A DNA stretch of 57,547 bases, from the NCBI GenBank assembly GCA_964631175.1, contig CAZVWH010000004.1, forward strand, positions 1 to 57,547, written 5' to 3'. A program made the position numbers and the translations under genes. Every line of letters starts with the position of its first letter. Within the stretch, counting starts at the first letter, position 1. The DNA comes from CAZVWH01 sp964631175. GTDB taxonomy: Bacteria > Planctomycetota > Phycisphaerae > Sedimentisphaerales > Anaerobacaceae. This document shows, piece by piece, positions 35,108-44,349 of this stretch. The notes beneath the pieces were generated by a model. The model worked only from the letters and a program-made list of their open reading frames with translations, was not told where the DNA came from and did no database searches.

Positions 35108-36001
35108 GAATAACCACGATGGATTTGGCTATCGTGACATTATAAGAAAAATGATGCTTGTCCAGACTGATCCAATGTGTGAAAGACTATAATGATACAT
35201 TGTTAATCGGTTTGGAGAGCCCTTTAAAAGGTAGATTTTCATCTTACTTATACCTTCCCTCCAGAATCGCGCGCGAAACTGACATGTGCGAAAGCTGCCC
35301 TTATACCAATTGTACTTAATTACAGCGCTTTTGCTGGGTTATCGGATGTGGTTCATAGCTCCTCTGAGCTAATAAATATTGAATCCACAAGCTGGCTCAA
35401 ATATATGAGGCGCAAGGATTAATCACAATTGGTATTAGCAGTTTCTGCTAACATAAACTGCTAATATATGCAGATATATATTTATATGTTGGTGTAATAC
35501 CAATCCTAAAAATGTGCGCTACTGGACAACCAACTAATAAATCGTAGATTCATAGAGGCTAATTGGTAAGCTAAATCCGCTACTGGCGATTCTGGTTTTG
35601 TTATAAAACCAAATATATGGACAAAGCGCATTTGTTTTGTATGAACCATATAACAGCTACTATATCACTATGAAGTTTTTCAAAACGAGCAAATTTGCAA
35701 AGAAAATAAAAGACAATGGGGAGGGTACCAGGATTTACCACGCTTAAAAATGGAGCAATAAGCAGCGTAGTTGGCCGCTTAAAATACAAAACTTCTCGGA
35801 TGATATTTTTGCCTAACAGCGTTAAGAATTGTTATGTCTCTAAGATTTGTTGTGATAGCATTTTTGACGTTTCCATTAGCAAAATACTACCTTTATTAGC
35901 CAATTCCTAATATAAATAATACTTCCTACGTAATATGCTCTGTATGCGTTACTTATACGCATACTTTGGATTCTTATTATCATTTAGAGCGAGGGTTTAT
36001 A
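35108..36001. other. gene-poor region after the DUF362 gene
   Basis: AT-rich DNA with no convincing intact frame, except for the decayed DUF362 copy given separately. A small in-frame hairpin-like run TTTGGTTTTATAACAAAACCA is at 35594-35615. Confidence 0.5.
35641..35803 (+). pseudogene. decayed partial duplicate of the DUF362 gene
   Basis: MKFFKTSKFAKKIKDNG in one frame and GRVPGFTTLKNGAISSVVG in another match MKSFITSKFAKKQKTIRK and RKVAGFVGPQNGAIGGAVG of the intact DUF362 protein in order. The DNA from 35670 also aligns with 34693 onwards. The frameshift between the two blocks and the loss of both ends show a pseudogene fragment. Confidence 0.7.
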
Positions 36002-36202
36002 ATGCAATCTTGTCAGAAAATCATGCAATATCGATGTGAAAACTGTAAATTCTTTTGGGGAAACTCCAACAACAATGAACATGGCGAATGTCATCGCTAT
36101 CCACCCGTAGTTATTGAGAGTCAGCAGTCCGAATGCCATGTTTTCCCACATGTTACCAGGGATAATTTCTGCGGTGAATTCTGCGATAAAGATAGCCTTT
36201 AA
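36002..36202 (+). CDS. small cysteine-rich protein, possible metal site
   Basis: The 66-residue protein contains CENCKFFW, HGECHRYPPVV and a final FPHVTRDNFCGEFC. This layout (CxxC, then GECHRYPP, then FP..T..DNFCGEF) is that of small bacterial proteins of unknown role in which four cysteines probably bind a metal. ATG 36002 was chosen because GCGAGGG lies a few bases before it; the frame is open 12 codons further up. It stands alone. Confidence 0.6.
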   Translation: MQSCQKIMQYRCENCKFFWGNSNNNEHGECHRYPPVVIESQQSECHVFPHVTRDNFCGEFCDKDSL

Positions 36203-36721
36203 TAATCGAAGTAGCTAATATACGGCAATAACTGCCGTCATCAAGATAGATTCACATTTGTGCCTGGCTTCGGTTTAGTGATGTCAAGAAAAAGGTGCGA
36301 AAGTCTTTAATCTGCACTATGTAGTACACAAGGCGCTATAAAGTCTATCATTACGTTCTAATTTTTTGAAAGTCTCTTATTTTTACCTCTGGTTGTCTTT
36401 CGCCTAATTTTTGCCTTACTTACGCTTCGACGGATTGATATCTAAAAGGTAATTCTTACCACAATTCTACTTGACGTAAAGCTTGTAACGCGTATAATTT
36501 TGCTGAAATCCGGAATTTAATTAGCCAGTGCTGCGTCAACGTGGTCGAATCATAGGCAGAACCCATTCTCGAGGTGCTGGTTTTTGCCGATTCAATAGCG
36601 GAAAAACAACTCGGTTACACTCTTGGCTATCTTCAGACTCAATTATCTTCGGCAGAGAAAGTGGTTTTACCATAATGAGCCGGTTGAAAATTGAGTCGGT
36701 TTCTCGGAGGAGCGGTACTTA
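36203..36721. other. region before the response-regulator gene, no gene recognised
   Basis: No repeat of the families in this window is seen. A frame at 36570-36675 reads as EVLVFADSIAEKQLGYTLGY, which has a natural look but is closed by stops on both sides; it may be a gene remnant. GGAGGAG at the end serves the next gene. Confidence 0.4.
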
Positions 36722-37375
36722 ATGTCTGTACAAATTCTGTTAGTCGGTCACCATGCGATGCTAAGAGAAGGCCTGCGCTCACTGCTCCAAAATAAATCGG
36801 ATATGGAAGTAGTAGGTGAATCAGCAGATGGCTCGACAGCGATTCGCCTTGCACGTCAGCTCAAGCCGGACGTTGCTGTCATAGACGTCGATATGCCCGG
36901 GATGGACGGTATCGATGTTACTCGGCAGCTAACCCATGAAAGTTATCCTGTCAAAGTAGTCGCGGTTTCGACGAGCTTGAAAAGGAGCTTTATTTCAGAG
37001 GTTTTAAGGATGGGCGCGTCGGGATATGTCCTCAAGGAGCGTGCCTTCCACCATCTCGTAACGGCCATTGAAACAGTCCGAGCGGGCGAGATATATCTTT
37101 GTTCGAAGACCGCAAACATCCTCGTTAATGACTACATTCGAGGCCGGCTTTGGGCTGGCTATTCCTCGAATGGACATTTAACCGACCGAGAGCGAGAGGT
37201 AATTAAAATGCTGGCGGAAGGCAAACCCTCGAAAGAAATAGCCCTCATTATGGGCGTAAGTGTTAAGACCGTCGATGCAACCCGTCGCAGGATTATGCAG
37301 AAACTTAATATCGAAAATTTCGCTCAGCTTATAAAATATGCTATACGAGAAGGCTTGACATCCGTGGATGCTTGA
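36722..37375 (+). CDS. NarL/LuxR-type response regulator with altered receiver
   Basis: The 217-residue protein has a receiver domain (residues 1-118) with phospho-acceptor D55 (VIDVDMPGMDG), the Thr/Ser region VAVSTS and K in YVLKE, then a LuxR-type helix-turn-helix (LTDREREVIKMLAEGKPSKEIALIMGVSVKTVDATRRRIMQKL). The acidic pair that binds magnesium, normally DD before H in the LREGL opening, is G9-H10 here (LLVGHHAMLREGL). Phosphorylation may therefore be weak or absent. No histidine kinase lies next to it. GGAGGAG is nine bases before ATG 36722. Confidence 0.9.
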   Translation: MSVQILLVGHHAMLREGLRSLLQNKSDMEVVGESADGSTAIRLARQLKPDVAVIDVDMPGMDGIDVTRQLTHESYPVKVVAVSTSLKRSFISEVLRMGASGYVLKERAFHHLVTAIETVRAGEIYLCSKTANILVNDYIRGRLWAGYSSNGHLTDREREVIKMLAEGKPSKEIALIMGVSVKTVDATRRRIMQKLNIENFAQLIKYAIREGLTSVDA

Positions 37376-37580
37376 AAACAATAATAGCCGTTTCAGCCAT
37401 AGCCGGTCCTGCATTGTGCCCCTGACTTTTAGGTTATAAATCCGTGTTGAACTCTGCCGGGAGTGTCTTTATGATATAAATCCCGTAAGACCTATATATT
37501 TAGCTGTGCAATTTACTTGGGCAACAAAGATGAAATCAATAGCCAAAAAGAGCATACAGAAAAGCCCTCCAAAGGAAAGT

Positions 37581-38978
37581 ATGATCAGCTCCAGGCCTTC
37601 GGCCTGGCCAAAATCCGCGCGAGCCTTTGCAGAGGCGTGCGGTTTTTTGCCCGGCGGTGTAAATTCGCCTGTCCGAGCCTTCGGTGGCGTAGAAATGACA
37701 CCACTTTTCATAGAGCATGCAGCCGGCTCAAAAATTTATTGTCTCGATGGAAATGAGTACATTGATTATGTAGGCTCCTGGGGGCCGATGATACTCGGAC
37801 ACGCACATCCGATAGTTGTAAAAGCTGTTCAGACTGCCGCACGGAAGGGAACGTCTTTCGGCGCACCGACATTGGCTGAAACCACTCTGGCCAAAAAGAT
37901 AGCTGCTGCTTTTGATTCCATCGAGAAGGTCCGGCTGGTCAGCAGTGGCACCGAGGCGGTAATGACCGCAATTCGGCTGGCCCGTGCGTACACTGAAAGG
38001 GATTTGATAATTAAAATGGTCGGCTGTTATCACGGCCACAGTGATTCTTTGCTCGTTTCAGCCGGCTCTGGTGTTGCTGAGCATGGCACCGCCTCAAGCT
38101 CTGGTGTGCCTGATGCGCTGGCCAAGCTGACCGTTGTAATACCGTATAATAACAGCAATGCGGCAAAGGCAGCCTTCGATAAACACAAAGGCAAAATCGC
38201 TGCTATTTTGGTTGAGCCGGTCGCTGCAAATATGGGCGTTGTCCCACCGGTCAATGGCTATCTGGAGACGCTACGCAGGTTATGCAATCAAAACGATGCA
38301 CTTTTGATATTTGATGAGGTGATAACCGGGTTTCGCATAGCCCGCGGCGGAGCACAGCAGCTTTACGGCATAAAGGCTGACCTTACGAGCCTCGGCAAGA
38401 TAATAGGCGGAGGACTGCCAATCGGTGCTATCGGTGGCAGAGCCGACATTATGGATATGCTCGCGCCCACAGGACCGGTTTATCAGGCAGGAACGCTTAG
38501 CGGCAACCCAATTGCAACCGCAGCAGCAATTGCCACGCTGGATTTGCTCGATGCGAAGGACGAGGGATACGGGACGAAAGACGAGGGAAGACGTAAAACA
38601 GGCGTCCATCGTCCATCATCCATCGTCCATCATCCATCAATCTATAAAAAATTTGAATCCATATCTGCAAAATTAAAAGCCGGACTTGTTGACGCAGCTA
38701 AACAGGCAGGTGTCCCTGTTACAATTAATCGTGTCGGCTCGATCATGAGCTGCTTTTTTACCGAAAGGAAAGTGCGAAATTTTGCAGACGTTCGGTCAAC
38801 AAATATAAAACAATTCAAAAAATTCTTTGCGGAGATGTTAAAGCAAGGCATCTACCTGGCGCCAAGTGCCTATGAAGCGATGTTTGTGTCACTCGCGCAT
38901 ACAAATGAGGACATCGAAAAGACCATCAAAGCAGCAAAACACAGTTTCCTAAAAGTCAAAAAATCGAACCCCGTGTAA
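37581..38978 (+). CDS. hemL: glutamate-1-semialdehyde 2,1-aminomutase
   Basis: The PLP enzyme of about 465 residues makes 5-aminolevulinate in the C5 haem pathway. FLPGGVNSPVRAFGG, SSGTEAVMTAIRLARA, the LLIFDEVITGFR region and the PLP Lys in TSLGKIIGGGLPIGAIGG are present. ATG 37581 gives the usual distance to PGGVNSPV and follows AAAGGA; ATG 37530 and GTG 37506 are in frame upstream. About 27 extra residues after LDLLDAK come from repeat DNA at 38555-38639. The stop codon lies in the loop of a terminator hairpin, so the last residues (SNPV) are encoded by the stem. Confidence 0.93.
   Translation: MISSRPSAWPKSARAFAEACGFLPGGVNSPVRAFGGVEMTPLFIEHAAGSKIYCLDGNEYIDYVGSWGPMILGHAHPIVVKAVQTAARKGTSFGAPTLAETTLAKKIAAAFDSIEKVRLVSSGTEAVMTAIRLARAYTERDLIIKMVGCYHGHSDSLLVSAGSGVAEHGTASSSGVPDALAKLTVVIPYNNSNAAKAAFDKHKGKIAAILVEPVAANMGVVPPVNGYLETLRRLCNQNDALLIFDEVITGFRIARGGAQQLYGIKADLTSLGKIIGGGLPIGAIGGRADIMDMLAPTGPVYQAGTLSGNPIATAAAIATLDLLDAKDEGYGTKDEGRRKTGVHRPSSIVHHPSIYKKFESISAKLKAGLVDAAKQAGVPVTINRVGSIMSCFFTERKVRNFADVRSTNIKQFKKFFAEMLKQGIYLAPSAYEAMFVSLAHTNEDIEKTIKAAKHSFLKVKKSNPV
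38555..38639 (+). repeat. repeat DNA inserted in frame in hemL
   Basis: GGACGAGGGATACGGGACGA units and then four CATCGTCCATC / CATCATCCATC units are read as DEGYGTKDEG and HRPSSIVHHPS. They split a segment that in other HemL proteins continues directly from LD to YKKFE. The exact ends are uncertain. Confidence 0.7.
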
Positions 38979-39027
38979 AACACGGGGCTAAATAAATTGA
39001 ATATTTAGCCCCCAGTTTCACTGGGGG
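38969..39027. terminator. two-hairpin bidirectional terminator between hemL and the rhamnosidase gene
   Basis: Hairpin 1 is CCCCGTGT/ACACGGGG (38969-38987) and hairpin 2 is CCCCCAGT/ACTGGGGG (39009-39027). The bases between, GGCTAAATAAATTGAATATTTAGCC, form a third palindrome that can pair the whole unit. It lies between convergent genes, like the unit at 816-1023. Confidence 0.65.
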
Positions 39028-39036
39028 TTTTGTCCC

Positions 39037-41835
39037 TTAAGGCATTGTTGACACAAAATGATAATTCCCCGAGCCTATAGCAAAGACTGCACAGCCATCC
39101 TCCATGCGGAGGAATTTTATCTGCTCAGATTCATTTATAGGTCGCCTACCTTCAGCGACACTTTCAACATCTTTAGTAGGCACATATACAGTGGCGGTGG
39201 TATTAGCAGGAATCGTGATATTCAATATAAACGTGCCATCTTCGATCTTCCAATCGCTGACAATTAAGCCATTGATAGATTTGTAGCTTGCTTTGGCGAA
39301 AGACAAGCCGCCGCCGGGGCTTGGACGAATAATAATCTGCTTATAACCACTCCCCTCGGTATCTATGCCTGTAACAGTTCCGAAAAGCCACTGGCCGACC
39401 GAACCAAAAGCGTAGTGATTAAATGAATTCATGCCTGGGGTCTGAAAACCTTTGTCCTCGGTCCAGCCGTCCCATCGCTCCCAGATTGTCGTTGCACCGT
39501 TCTTGATACTATAGCCCCAGCTTGGGAAGCTGTCATTGTTGAGCAGGCGATAAGCAACGTCGAGATTGCCGGTTTGAGTAAGCGTCGGCAGAAGGTAGCT
39601 TAAGCCTACGAATCCCGTGGATAGATGCCAGTCTTTTCTCTTAATAGCTTCGACCAAATGGTCAGCGGCAATTTGGCGTTTATTATCCGGTAGCAAGTCA
39701 AAATAAAGCCCAAGACAATAGCAGGTCTGCGTGTCACCCTTGATTCGGCCGTCGTCAGAGACGTATGCCTTATTGAAGGCGTCTCTGATTTGCTTAAAAA
39801 GCGATTCGTACTCTTTTGCATCCTGGTTTTGGCCGATAGCAGCAGCCATTTTCGACAATAGTCGCGTGCTATAGGCAAAATAAGCCGTAGCGATTACGTC
39901 CTTAGGCGTATCGGATGCGATAGCAACCCAGTCGCCATACCCCTTTGCTGGTCGCAAAAGCTCCTTGCTATTGGTTTTTAGATACGCAATCCATTTCTTC
40001 ATTGACTCGTAGTGTCTTTCAATGACGCGCTTGTCACCATAGACCTGGTAAACCGTCCAGGGACAAATTACGCCGGCATCGCCCCATGCAGCCGTGCCAT
40101 CGCCCATAGCTACTTTACGCGGTGCCACATCAGGGAACGCACCTTCGGCACTCTGGCCATCTTCGAGGTCAACCAGCCATTTGGTGAAGAACGCCGCCAC
40201 GTCCATGTTGTATGTTGCTGTGCGGATGAAAATCTGCGCATCTCCGGTCCAGCCCAATCGTTCGTCACGCTGTGGGCAATCGGTCGGCACCTCAATATAG
40301 TTTGACCGCTGGCCCCAGGTTAAATTACTATAGAGTTGATTGACCATCGGATTGGAACACTCAAATGAACCGACTTGTGGGGTATCCGAATGCACGACGA
40401 TGCCTGTAATATCACCAAGTCCAGGCTCGCCGGGGTAGCCGGTTACCTCCACATATCGAAAGCCGTGATAGGTAAATCGCGGCTGCCAAACCTCTCGGCC
40501 TTTGCCTTTTAGGATATACGTGTCGGTACAGCGTGCTGTACGGAGGTTATCGGTGTAGATAGTGCCGTTGGGATCAAGCATTTCGGCAAATCGCAGCACT
40601 ACTTTTGTTCCGGCTTTACCTTTGACTTTCAGTCGAACCCAGCCGGCAAAGTTTTGACCCATATCAAAGACGTACATGCCTTTCTTTGGCTGTGTGCGTT
40701 TTATCGGCTTGATCTCCATTATTTTTTTCACTGTCACGCCGGGAAAGGACTGTACTTTGGTATCGATTTTGGCACCAGCCATCCTCGCGAGTTCTATCAC
40801 CGCTACCGCGTCCCAGGTCGAATCATTATAGCTGGGCGTATTCCAGCCGGGCATCTCTTTGCGGGCATCGTAGGTTTCACCCATTTGAAAATCAGCTTCA
40901 ATGTGTGGACCATAGGCAGCTTTCCACGATTCGTCACTAACAATTAGCTCTCTGCCGCCGTAAGCGTGTTCGACCTCAAGCTGCATGAGCAGTCGCGGCT
41001 CGCTTCCATAGTGCTCTCTCTTTCGGCCCCAGCCCAGGTACCCAGCGTACCAGCCATCTGCAAGGATGACACCGATGGCATTTGAACCCCGCTTTAGCAG
41101 TTTAGTCACATCATAAGTTTGGTAATAAACACGCGTAGGATAGTCGGTCCAGCCGGGCGTAAAATAGTCATTGCCTACACGCTTGCCATTGATATGCAGC
41201 TCATAAAGACCCAGAGCTGAGGCATAAACTACAGCTCTCTTCATGGGTTTTTTGATCGAAAAAACTTTGCGCAGATAAGGAAGCGATGGTAAGACCAGCT
41301 CATTAGGATCGCCCTTTCCCTCCGGTGGGTGCGCGTCGTAACCTATCCATTTAGCCTGCCAGTCTGCGGTACCGAGCAGACCCATTGTCCAAAATGCTGG
41401 TTTGCTCCAGGCGGACACATTTCCGACATTATCCCAAACACGCACCTTCCAATAACAGCTCATGCGAGATACCAACGGCTTACCCGCGTACACCACCTGA
41501 TTACTCTGATTGGAAGCGACCTTACCACTATCCCAAAGATCACCTATGTTGAGGTCGAGAAATTTCTCACTGCTGACTACTAAAATCTGATATGCGGTTT
41601 GCGCCCAGCCTCGCCGGCCGGATTGCGTTGTCCAGCTTAGCCGAGGATGAAGAACATCAATTCCAAGAGGGTTGATGCGGTACTCGCAACGTAATTGCTC
41701 CACGGCGATGCCATGATCAGTAGTGACACGATCAGTAACGCTGCGGGTAGCATTTCCAGTATTTTTTAATTCAGCACATCCGGCAAAGACTAATACCATT
41801 ACCGCCGAGCCGGTTATGAACAGCATACCTTTCAT
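39037..41835 (-). CDS. alpha-L-rhamnosidase, lipoprotein (GH78)
   Basis: The 932-residue protein has a lipoprotein signal (VLVFAGCAE), an N-terminal beta domain (VEQLRCEYRINPLGIDVLHPRLSW), jelly-roll regions (ELHINGKRVGNDYFTPGWTDY) and the (alpha/alpha)6 catalytic region with EVPTDCPQRDERLGWTGDAQIF, which carries the conserved acidic residues. GH78 enzymes release rhamnose from pectin, bacterial or plant glycans. The start overlaps the lepB stop by four bases (ATGA) with AAGGAGG upstream, so it is translationally coupled to signal peptidase. It would sit on a membrane by its lipid anchor. Confidence 0.92.
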   Translation of the reverse strand: MKGMLFITGSAVMVLVFAGCAELKNTGNATRSVTDRVTTDHGIAVEQLRCEYRINPLGIDVLHPRLSWTTQSGRRGWAQTAYQILVVSSEKFLDLNIGDLWDSGKVASNQSNQVVYAGKPLVSRMSCYWKVRVWDNVGNVSAWSKPAFWTMGLLGTADWQAKWIGYDAHPPEGKGDPNELVLPSLPYLRKVFSIKKPMKRAVVYASALGLYELHINGKRVGNDYFTPGWTDYPTRVYYQTYDVTKLLKRGSNAIGVILADGWYAGYLGWGRKREHYGSEPRLLMQLEVEHAYGGRELIVSDESWKAAYGPHIEADFQMGETYDARKEMPGWNTPSYNDSTWDAVAVIELARMAGAKIDTKVQSFPGVTVKKIMEIKPIKRTQPKKGMYVFDMGQNFAGWVRLKVKGKAGTKVVLRFAEMLDPNGTIYTDNLRTARCTDTYILKGKGREVWQPRFTYHGFRYVEVTGYPGEPGLGDITGIVVHSDTPQVGSFECSNPMVNQLYSNLTWGQRSNYIEVPTDCPQRDERLGWTGDAQIFIRTATYNMDVAAFFTKWLVDLEDGQSAEGAFPDVAPRKVAMGDGTAAWGDAGVICPWTVYQVYGDKRVIERHYESMKKWIAYLKTNSKELLRPAKGYGDWVAIASDTPKDVIATAYFAYSTRLLSKMAAAIGQNQDAKEYESLFKQIRDAFNKAYVSDDGRIKGDTQTCYCLGLYFDLLPDNKRQIAADHLVEAIKRKDWHLSTGFVGLSYLLPTLTQTGNLDVAYRLLNNDSFPSWGYSIKNGATTIWERWDGWTEDKGFQTPGMNSFNHYAFGSVGQWLFGTVTGIDTEGSGYKQIIIRPSPGGGLSFAKASYKSINGLIVSDWKIEDGTFILNITIPANTTATVYVPTKDVESVAEGRRPINESEQIKFLRMEDGCAVFAIGSGNYHFVSTMP

Positions 41836-43676
41836 TTAGTAGCCTCCTTATCTGCCCGTGGGCTATTACTTGAGCCGCCGTAAATGAGGCGCATTTGGCC
41901 CACGTTTGGGATCCACCGCAGCGAAGCAATGCCATGTATTACTCTCAGCGCCAAGTTTTGTTGGCTCCTGTTCAAAAGATATTTTTTCAGACTTTCCGGC
42001 CAGGGAAATTCAAAGCCGCTGGGCCAATAGACAAACAGTGCCTTGCCGACCAGATAGTCACGTGGAACAACACCTTTACGATAAGCCAGCCCGTTGTTAG
42101 CCACGCCCGGCCTGTCCCACCATCTGCCGTCCTCACTGTTGGGACTGTTATCACCAAGCACGAAAAACTCATCTTTTGCAAGTGTAAAAGGATTGTCCTG
42201 TGTTGCTCTACCTATGTCTGCACCGTTGGCGGCTTTTCCCGCTGTATAGTGAATATCTCTGAAAATCGCTATATGCGACAGGGTTAGCCTACCGGCTCCA
42301 AAAATTTTTACCCGAGGCTCGGCATCCGTCCGTTGTGTATCAGCATCATTCGGCCCGCCTGGCAAATCATAAGTTAATTTTTCAGCGCCATACTTAAAAA
42401 TCAGTTGATGGTCAACATTGGCAAATCTAACCAACGTCGGCTTGTTTACATCCAAGGAGCGGATTTGTTTACGCTTTAATTCTATGAGCTGCTTATCCGG
42501 CCCAACCTTTGCAATGACCATTTCACCCGTCTCGCCCCGTGAGATGGCCGACTGCGATTTTGTCCTGATTCCCAAGTTATTTATCTCACGGGTCGAGCTG
42601 ACCCATGCGCTGTAATTGGTTTGATATTTCCTGAGAGTTATACCTATACTTGCCTGGCTGTCCGGAGGACGCCTAACGGCGCTGCCTGATTCAACATAGA
42701 AACGCACCATAAGATCGCTACATTCCGGCATATCTGCCTCTCTTCGGAAATCAACATCGTTGTAAGAATATGTGGCTTTGAATTCGTTGTCCGGTGTGTT
42801 ATAAATCAGTGTACTGATTTGCTCAATGGGGCTGTCGAGGCGCAGCAAGGTGGGATTGTCTCTGTCATTGAGCATCCATTTTGAATCTGTGTCGTTTTTG
42901 AACGGCTGCCTCCAGGGCTGGCCGTTAAAAGAGCCTTTTTGCGGCCGAACAGGCTGATAGTCGTGATCATAGACAAGTGTCCATAGCTCCTGCTGCATCT
43001 TAGGTGGTTTTCGGCTAATTCGATCATTGATATAAACATCGCCATCAATGATTTCGATTTTCTCTTCCGGCAGACCGATCAGCCGTTTAATGTAATTTTC
43101 CGTGGGATCCAGCGGATTTTTGAATACGATTATGTCCCATCGTTTAGGCTCGACAAATTGGTATATGCACTTCAGCACAAGGATACGGTCGCCGTTTGCG
43201 ACGGGCCTTGTGCTTTTAGTATAGCGATTATAACCTTGTTCATAACCGCAGCTTGGACAGCGGGTGTGGGGCAGTTCGACGTTGCCGGACGGAACGGTAT
43301 CCTGATGCAATCTATATCTTTCCGGATAGTTGAACTTATAAAAACATTGAGGGCAGCGTAGATTTCGTTGCCGTACAGAATTAATCTCACATGTATATCC
43401 ACAGCGGGGACAGAAAATATACGCTTCCGGCGAAAAGCCATGGCTGTATTTATATCCGCACTTCTCGCAACACAGGCGGAAATGAGCTCCTTTGAGTGTA
43501 TCAGCCATACTGCCGGTAGGTATGCGGAACGCCTCCATTATGAACGCCCGGAAGACAAAGGCCAGTATAAAAGCGGTTATCAGCCATTCAAAGGTGTTTG
43601 CAATTTCAGCGGCTATGTCTTTTCTTTTTCGTGAGGGTTCGCTCGACTTAGTTTTTTTGCTCTTATCTACAGACAT
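41832..43676 (-). CDS. lepB: signal peptidase I with zinc-ribbon insert
   Basis: The 614-residue protein has one membrane helix (about residues 29-48), catalytic Ser56 in PTGSMADTL and catalytic Lys197 in NYIKRLIGLPEEKI, then VLGDNSPNSEDGRWW. Between Ser and Lys are four CxxC pairs (C70-C73, C89-C92, C108-C111, C140-C143), which suggest two zinc ribbons. The C-terminal half is much larger than in standard enzymes of about 300 residues. It contains the palindrome-derived peptide EINNLGIRTKSQSAIS. ATG 43676 was used (AGGGA upstream); ATG 43727 is in frame. It removes signal peptides of exported proteins at the inner membrane. Confidence 0.9.
   Translation of the reverse strand: MSVDKSKKTKSSEPSRKRKDIAAEIANTFEWLITAFILAFVFRAFIMEAFRIPTGSMADTLKGAHFRLCCEKCGYKYSHGFSPEAYIFCPRCGYTCEINSVRQRNLRCPQCFYKFNYPERYRLHQDTVPSGNVELPHTRCPSCGYEQGYNRYTKSTRPVANGDRILVLKCIYQFVEPKRWDIIVFKNPLDPTENYIKRLIGLPEEKIEIIDGDVYINDRISRKPPKMQQELWTLVYDHDYQPVRPQKGSFNGQPWRQPFKNDTDSKWMLNDRDNPTLLRLDSPIEQISTLIYNTPDNEFKATYSYNDVDFRREADMPECSDLMVRFYVESGSAVRRPPDSQASIGITLRKYQTNYSAWVSSTREINNLGIRTKSQSAISRGETGEMVIAKVGPDKQLIELKRKQIRSLDVNKPTLVRFANVDHQLIFKYGAEKLTYDLPGGPNDADTQRTDAEPRVKIFGAGRLTLSHIAIFRDIHYTAGKAANGADIGRATQDNPFTLAKDEFFVLGDNSPNSEDGRWWDRPGVANNGLAYRKGVVPRDYLVGKALFVYWPSGFEFPWPESLKKYLLNRSQQNLALRVIHGIASLRWIPNVGQMRLIYGGSSNSPRADKEATK
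42531..42597 (-). repeat. palindrome-ended element inside lepB
   Basis: Ends CTCGCCCCGTGAGAT and ATCTCACGGGTCGAG are inverse with one mismatch; the inner 57 bp aligns with 7298-7354 in the lptD-like gene at 48 of 57 positions. It is in the lepB frame and gives EINNLGIRTKSQSAIS. Confidence 0.82.
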
Positions 43677-44349
43677 AAAGCTATCCCTACTATAAGGCCG
43701 GCTTATGTATCGGCTCTTAATATTCAACTAAGCTGCATAACCGGCTATTTGCGTTGAAAAAATGGTATCCAGTCAATATCTACGCTCTCATTATCAATAA
43801 GTCGAGAAAATATAAGAACGTTAATTATGCCGACAAGTCCTTATCAGGTCAATAGACTATCTGTTTTGTTTATCTGCGTTTTGTATTATGCAAGCCGCTT
43901 ATTGAAGCGAAAATTGCCCAGCACGCGCAACATTGCGGTACAGGCAGAATTAGGCTTTTATCAGAACCTAAGAAATGCCGTCAGATTTTTTGCAATCTTG
44001 GGAATTTTTTTGCAGAAAATTACTTGCCGACTCGAAGTCTTTGTAGTATAGTACCTTGCAGTAGTTTGGAGTTTATCTCTCTTAGCGGCTCTTCTGATAA
44101 CAAAGGAATTGATTGTCCAAAGTGTCACCGAAGAGTTATTGTGTGGCAGGGATTGCAGCAGAGGCTCGTCCCTTCAACTGTGTTCAGGGCAGGCTCTGAG
44201 CCGGGCCCGCACCGAGCCGTGTCGAGGTGTCGAAGGATATGCGATGAGCTGTTGGGTAACAAGTAAGGAAAGTCTGTCATATAGCAGTTCTATTGATATA
44301 AGCGGGGATATAATTTCTCAATCGTTCTTTTCCTGAAATGAGGTAACCT
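43677..44349. other. divergent region between lepB and the HU gene
   Basis: It must hold promoters for both directions. A repeat cluster of TTCAACTGTGTTCAGGGCAGG and GAGCCGTGTCGAGGTGTCGAAGGAT type is at 44170-44238. One short frame with DCPKCHRR (about 44120-44150) hints at a former zinc-ribbon protein but is joined to repeat DNA; I do not call it. Confidence 0.45.

Noticed and set aside
36528..36722. Short frame ending at the response-regulator start (TAATG)
   Set aside because: Composition is not protein-like, and the overlap with ATG seems to be chance.
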